Source: CAYXVJ01 sp050309435 | Lineage (GTDB): Bacteria; Bacillota; Clostridia; Saccharofermentanales; Fastidiosipilaceae | Assembly (NCBI GenBank): GCA_050309435.1 | Contig: JBNRMJ010000011.1 | Span: 62,001-126,000, forward strand | Direction of reading: 5' to 3' | DNA: 64,000 nt | In this document: positions 61,237 to 64,000 of the stretch, in pieces | Numbering within the stretch: position 1 is the first letter of the stretch | Layout of the letters: each line of letters opens with the position of its first letter | Made by a program: the position numbers and the translations under genes | The notes under the pieces: generated by a model | What the model saw: only the letters and a program-made list of their open reading frames with translations | Told to the model about the DNA's origin: nothing | Databases searched by the model: none

Positions 61237-63059
61237 AAGCCTGCCAATTTATCCAGGTTCTTTCCGTTTATCTCCCGCATCGTGAGATTCAGTCGGTCCA
61301 GCAGGCTGTGAATAAGACGATTTTCGTCCTGACGTTTCACTTTCATGGTTGTCGTCCTGATATAGTCGACTTCCGTAAACGCGAAATAGTGAACGGCACG
61401 ATACTGCGGCATCTGTGCGTTGATTTTAGCGATTTCTTTCTTTAAGTAAGCAGATACCGCGTCATCATCGTTCTTATCACCGAGAGGCAATGCTTCCCGG
61501 TCAAGCAGGATTTTGACACAGATATCCACGGCTTCACGGCTGTTGGTTTCGCCCCAGACAACCGATTCTTTGACACCCGGAATTTTATTAAGCAGGGTTT
61601 CGATTTCCTCTGGGAATGCTTTCTTGCCGTTGGTGAGCACGATCATGGATTTAATGCGACCGGTGATGTGGATACAGCCTTTACCATCGATATAGCCCAT
61701 ATCGCCCGTATGCAACCAGCCCTCTGTATCGATTGCTTCTTTCGTGGATTCTTCGTCTTCATAATACCCCAACATCACGGATTCGCTTCGAACAAGAATT
61801 TCGCCGATCGCGTTGGGTTCTGTACTGTCGGTATCAATCGCAACTTCCACGCCGTAGATCGGTACGCCGACCGAACCCGGAACAAGAATGCGCGGATTAT
61901 GGACGGAAACAACCGGCGAATGCTCGGTCAGTCCGTAACCTTCGAGGAAAGTCAGACCAAAATCGTTGAACGCCTGGAATATTTCTTTATCCATCGCCGC
62001 CGCGCCGGAAACCACCAGGCGAAGTCCGCCGCCCAGGCCATCGATTACCGACTTAAACATTTTACGGTTGATCTGGAAGCCCACGGCTTTCAAGTTACGC
62101 GCGATCGGACGCATTACGTTAACCAGACCCTTTTTTCCTGATTCTTCAATTTTACTGTCAACCCGCTTGTAGATATTCTCGAAAAGAAGCGGCACGCCAA
62201 CCATGCAATTAATCCGCCACTCGACCAGGTTCTTGGCCAGATAACGAAGACCATCCATAAAACAGATGCAAACACCGAAATACAACATGGCATACATACC
62301 GGTAGTTGTCTCAAACGTATGATGCAAAGGCAAAACAGACAAACCCCGCTCGCCGGGATACAGTTCCAAAACCGAAGCGATGCCATAGAGATTGCTCATG
62401 ATATTGCGCTGCGACAGCATAACACCCTTGGAAGCAGCTGTTGTGCCTGAGGTAAAGAGGATAATAGCTAAAGCATCGGGATCAATCGATGCGTTGACGA
62501 AACTTTTATCACCGTCTTCCAGCAGGCGGTAACCTTCCTGCATGAGGTCACTGTAAAGGACATAGCGCGGATCGTCAGGCAGATCCACTGCTTTGGCGTC
62601 AGGCATCACCTGATCCATCACCACAACAAGGCGCAGACCTTCTACGGCTTCGAGTGCCGCCGTGCCGACATTCATCAATTTCGGCGTTACAAAAAGACAA
62701 GAGCTGCGGCTGCGGCTGATCAGCTGTACGACTTCGTTTTCCGGGAGCATGCGATCAAGCGGCACAATCACACCGACTCCTCCGCATACCGCATTATAAG
62801 CCAGCGACCATTCATAGCAGTTCTCTCCCATCACGGCGATATGATCATTCTTAAATCCGCGTGCCAGAAGAGCCGTACCGGTAGCGTCAATGTCCGAGAT
62901 AAATTCCTGATATGTCCGCATGAGAACTTCGGCATTGGGCTTGCGCCGGAACATATAAGCCGGATTATTAGCAAATTTCTCCGCTCTGTTGCGAAGCATG
63001 GCGATAATGGTATCGAATTTTTCTGCTTGATAAAGCGCTTTTCCCTTGATAACTTTCAT
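61233..63059 (-). CDS. AMP-forming acyl-CoA synthetase (FadD-like)
   Basis: Activates a carboxylic acid, most likely a long-chain fatty acid, through acyl-AMP. 608 aa. ATP-binding loop TSGTTAASKG at residues 203-212, GYGLTEHSPV, GWLHTGDMGYID and a C-terminal lysine in TTTMKVKRQ as the candidate catalytic Lys. Length and motifs fit FadD15/AAS-like synthetases. ATG follows AAGGACGGTTAGG. It diverges from plsC over a 188 bp region containing a 13 bp palindrome, so lipid genes on both sides may share a regulator. Confidence 0.9.
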   Translation of the reverse strand: MKVIKGKALYQAEKFDTIIAMLRNRAEKFANNPAYMFRRKPNAEVLMRTYQEFISDIDATGTALLARGFKNDHIAVMGENCYEWSLAYNAVCGGVGVIVPLDRMLPENEVVQLISRSRSSCLFVTPKLMNVGTAALEAVEGLRLVVVMDQVMPDAKAVDLPDDPRYVLYSDLMQEGYRLLEDGDKSFVNASIDPDALAIILFTSGTTAASKGVMLSQRNIMSNLYGIASVLELYPGERGLSVLPLHHTFETTTGMYAMLYFGVCICFMDGLRYLAKNLVEWRINCMVGVPLLFENIYKRVDSKIEESGKKGLVNVMRPIARNLKAVGFQINRKMFKSVIDGLGGGLRLVVSGAAAMDKEIFQAFNDFGLTFLEGYGLTEHSPVVSVHNPRILVPGSVGVPIYGVEVAIDTDSTEPNAIGEILVRSESVMLGYYEDEESTKEAIDTEGWLHTGDMGYIDGKGCIHITGRIKSMIVLTNGKKAFPEEIETLLNKIPGVKESVVWGETNSREAVDICVKILLDREALPLGDKNDDDAVSAYLKKEIAKINAQMPQYRAVHYFAFTEVDYIRTTTMKVKRQDENRLIHSLLDRLNLTMREINGKNLDKLAGL

Positions 63060-63087
63060 CCTAACCGTCCTTATTGCCGTAATTTGT

Positions 63088-63116
63088 TTAGATTATCAAA
63101 TATTTTGATAATCTAA
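63088..63116. promoter_or_regulatory. perfect 13 bp palindrome, candidate lipid-regulator operator
   Basis: TTAGATTATCAAA (63088-63100) and TTTGATAATCTAA (63104-63116) with a 3 bp centre. On the minus strand it starts at the last base of a good -10 (TATACT), so binding would block transcription of the acyl-CoA synthetase gene. The TTTGATAATC core recalls FabT (MarR-family) sites. Confidence 0.7.
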
Positions 63117-63182
63117 GTATATCACCGGTTTAGCAGTAAATAAATAGAAATTTGAATTACATCATAGCCTTTCAGAATTACT

Positions 63183-63211
63183 TTGACAAGCGAAGTACTT
63201 GGACTTATAGT
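63183..63211 (+). promoter_or_regulatory. sigma-A promoter for plsC
   Basis: Perfect TTGACA (63183-63188), 17 bp spacer, TATAGT (63206-63211), 36 bp before the start codon. Confidence 0.8.
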
Positions 63212-63247
63212 TATCACATATTTCATATTGTACGTTAGAGGAGATAC

Positions 63248-64000
63248 ATGACTCAAGAAGATCAACATTCAGATAATCAGATACCGGCCAAACCCGTCGA
63301 GCGGGGACTATCAGGAAAGATCCTGTATAAGCTTGGCATGCTCTTAACACGCAGTCTGCTCAAATTCGAGGCGCGTGGTGTGGAAAATATTCCCGAAAGC
63401 TCGCCTTATGTTTTGGCGGTAAACCACGAAACATTCGTTGACGCCATGTGGGTTGCATCCTTTCTTCCCAAGACACACTTCCCTGACTTTGCTTGTATGG
63501 CTGCGCAGGATCTGCTCACGGATTACGGCTGGTTCGGACGTATCATTATGAAAGTAGGCCGCGGGATACCCCTGAATCGTCACGGCAATCCGATCAGAGG
63601 ATTAATGCTGGCCAAAAAACAAGTCGAGGATGGCAACATTCTGCTGGTACACCCGGAAGGTACCCGCTCGCATGACGGCAAACTGGGAAAGATACACGAA
63701 GGCGCTACTTTTATTGCCATGAAGTCGAATGTTCCTCTCGTACCGGTATTCATAGACGGCGGATTCGAGATATTCAGCCGCTACCATCGTTTTCCCGGTA
63801 CCTGGGATAAGAAACGAAAAAGGCGACGTCGCTTGATTATTCATTATGGACCTCCGCTTTACCCGGAGAACTATAAGAACTCCAAAGCCATGACCAAAGA
63901 TATGAAAACCTGGCTCGAAGAGGCCTTTGCCAATAAAGAGGTCGAAAGAGATTTTGACGAAGTGAAATCGATCATAAGAAAATCCGGAAACGACCCGGAA
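63248..64000 (+). CDS. plsC: 1-acyl-sn-glycerol-3-phosphate acyltransferase-like protein, cut by window edge
   Basis: Second acylation in phosphatidic acid synthesis, at the inner membrane face. 251 codons are visible and the frame is open at the edge. The catalytic NHX4D box is NHETFVD (His60, Asp65) and the phosphate-binding EGTRS starts at Glu137. GGFEIFSRYHRFPGT and the basic KKRKRRRR follow. ATG at 63248 with AGAGGAG 5 nt upstream. Divergent from the acyl-CoA synthetase gene. Confidence 0.92.
   Translation, partial: MTQEDQHSDNQIPAKPVERGLSGKILYKLGMLLTRSLLKFEARGVENIPESSPYVLAVNHETFVDAMWVASFLPKTHFPDFACMAAQDLLTDYGWFGRIIMKVGRGIPLNRHGNPIRGLMLAKKQVEDGNILLVHPEGTRSHDGKLGKIHEGATFIAMKSNVPLVPVFIDGGFEIFSRYHRFPGTWDKKRKRRRRLIIHYGPPLYPENYKNSKAMTKDMKTWLEEAFANKEVERDFDEVKSIIRKSGNDPE

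Noticed and set aside
1..64000. Prophage, insertion sequence or CRISPR array
   Set aside because: No integrase, transposase, terminase or regularly spaced repeats were found; gene order is housekeeping throughout.

Overview
The window is ordinary chromosome from a low-to-mid GC Gram-positive anaerobe, most likely class Clostridia (Bacillota). The evidence is an hrcA-grpE-dnaK-dnaJ-prmA operon behind a perfect CIRCE operator, a GlgC/GlgD pair, AddAB rather than RecBCD, a lysS-greA pair, a DUF5685 protein, a pyruvate kinase with the extra C-terminal PEP-utilising-type domain, and strong AGGAGG ribosome binding sites. Genus cannot be told from the sequence. I saw no rRNA, tRNA, CRISPR array, prophage or insertion sequence. 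About 48 coding genes fill the window; one is cut by each edge.

Layout. 0-5.5 kb (minus): a truncated NOL1/NOP2/Sun rRNA m5C methyltransferase, an M3-oligopeptidase-like protein without its zinc motif, argS, and a small zinc-ribbon membrane protein. 5.6-11.6 kb: a GH13 alpha-glucan hydrolase (plus) converging on glgC-glgD-glgA (minus), i.e. glycogen synthesis and breakdown side by side. 11.8 kb: an orphan OadG-like protein. 12.4-18.5 kb (minus): the CIRCE-controlled heat-shock operon. 18.5-23.4 kb (minus): nfeD, stomatin, a terminator hairpin, then an ABC-type ATPase, a TOPRIM-like DUF4276 protein and hemW with almost no gaps. 23.5-25.8 kb: M28-type lipoprotein and galT. 26.0-27.6 kb (plus): a D,D-carboxypeptidase-like membrane protein that has lost all three catalytic motifs. 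27.6-29.7 kb (minus): DUF5685 protein, J-domain protein with a cysteine-rich tail, and a multi-spanning membrane protein. 29.8-33.1 kb (plus): gltX-glnS. 33.2-36.7 kb (minus): a heterodimeric ABC exporter. 37 kb: an HPr-like small protein, then htrA, birA, pyk, two membrane proteins, lysS, greA and guaB (all minus, to 47.6 kb). 47.6-48.5 kb: a gap holding a promoter, a possibly frameshifted mini-gene and a terminator. 48.5-52.7 kb: small membrane protein, trxB, zinc-ribbon membrane protein, galK, tadA. 52.7-60.2 kb (minus): addB-addA. 60.3-64 kb: an EamA transporter and an AMP-forming acyl-CoA synthetase (minus) diverging from plsC (plus) across a long palindrome.

The most interesting items are: (1) the ATPase/TOPRIM-like pair, which has the architecture of known conflict systems but sits in the hemW transcription unit; (2) two pseudoenzymes of classical families (M3 peptidase, S11 carboxypeptidase) that keep the fold signature but not the active site; (3) the DUF5685 protein, whose two Asp-rich motifs resemble class I terpenoid synthases, in a cluster with a Cys-tailed J-domain protein; (4) an IMP dehydrogenase of the Tritrichomonas foetus type, with matching catalytic residues; (5) the palindromic operator between the acyl-CoA synthetase and plsC.
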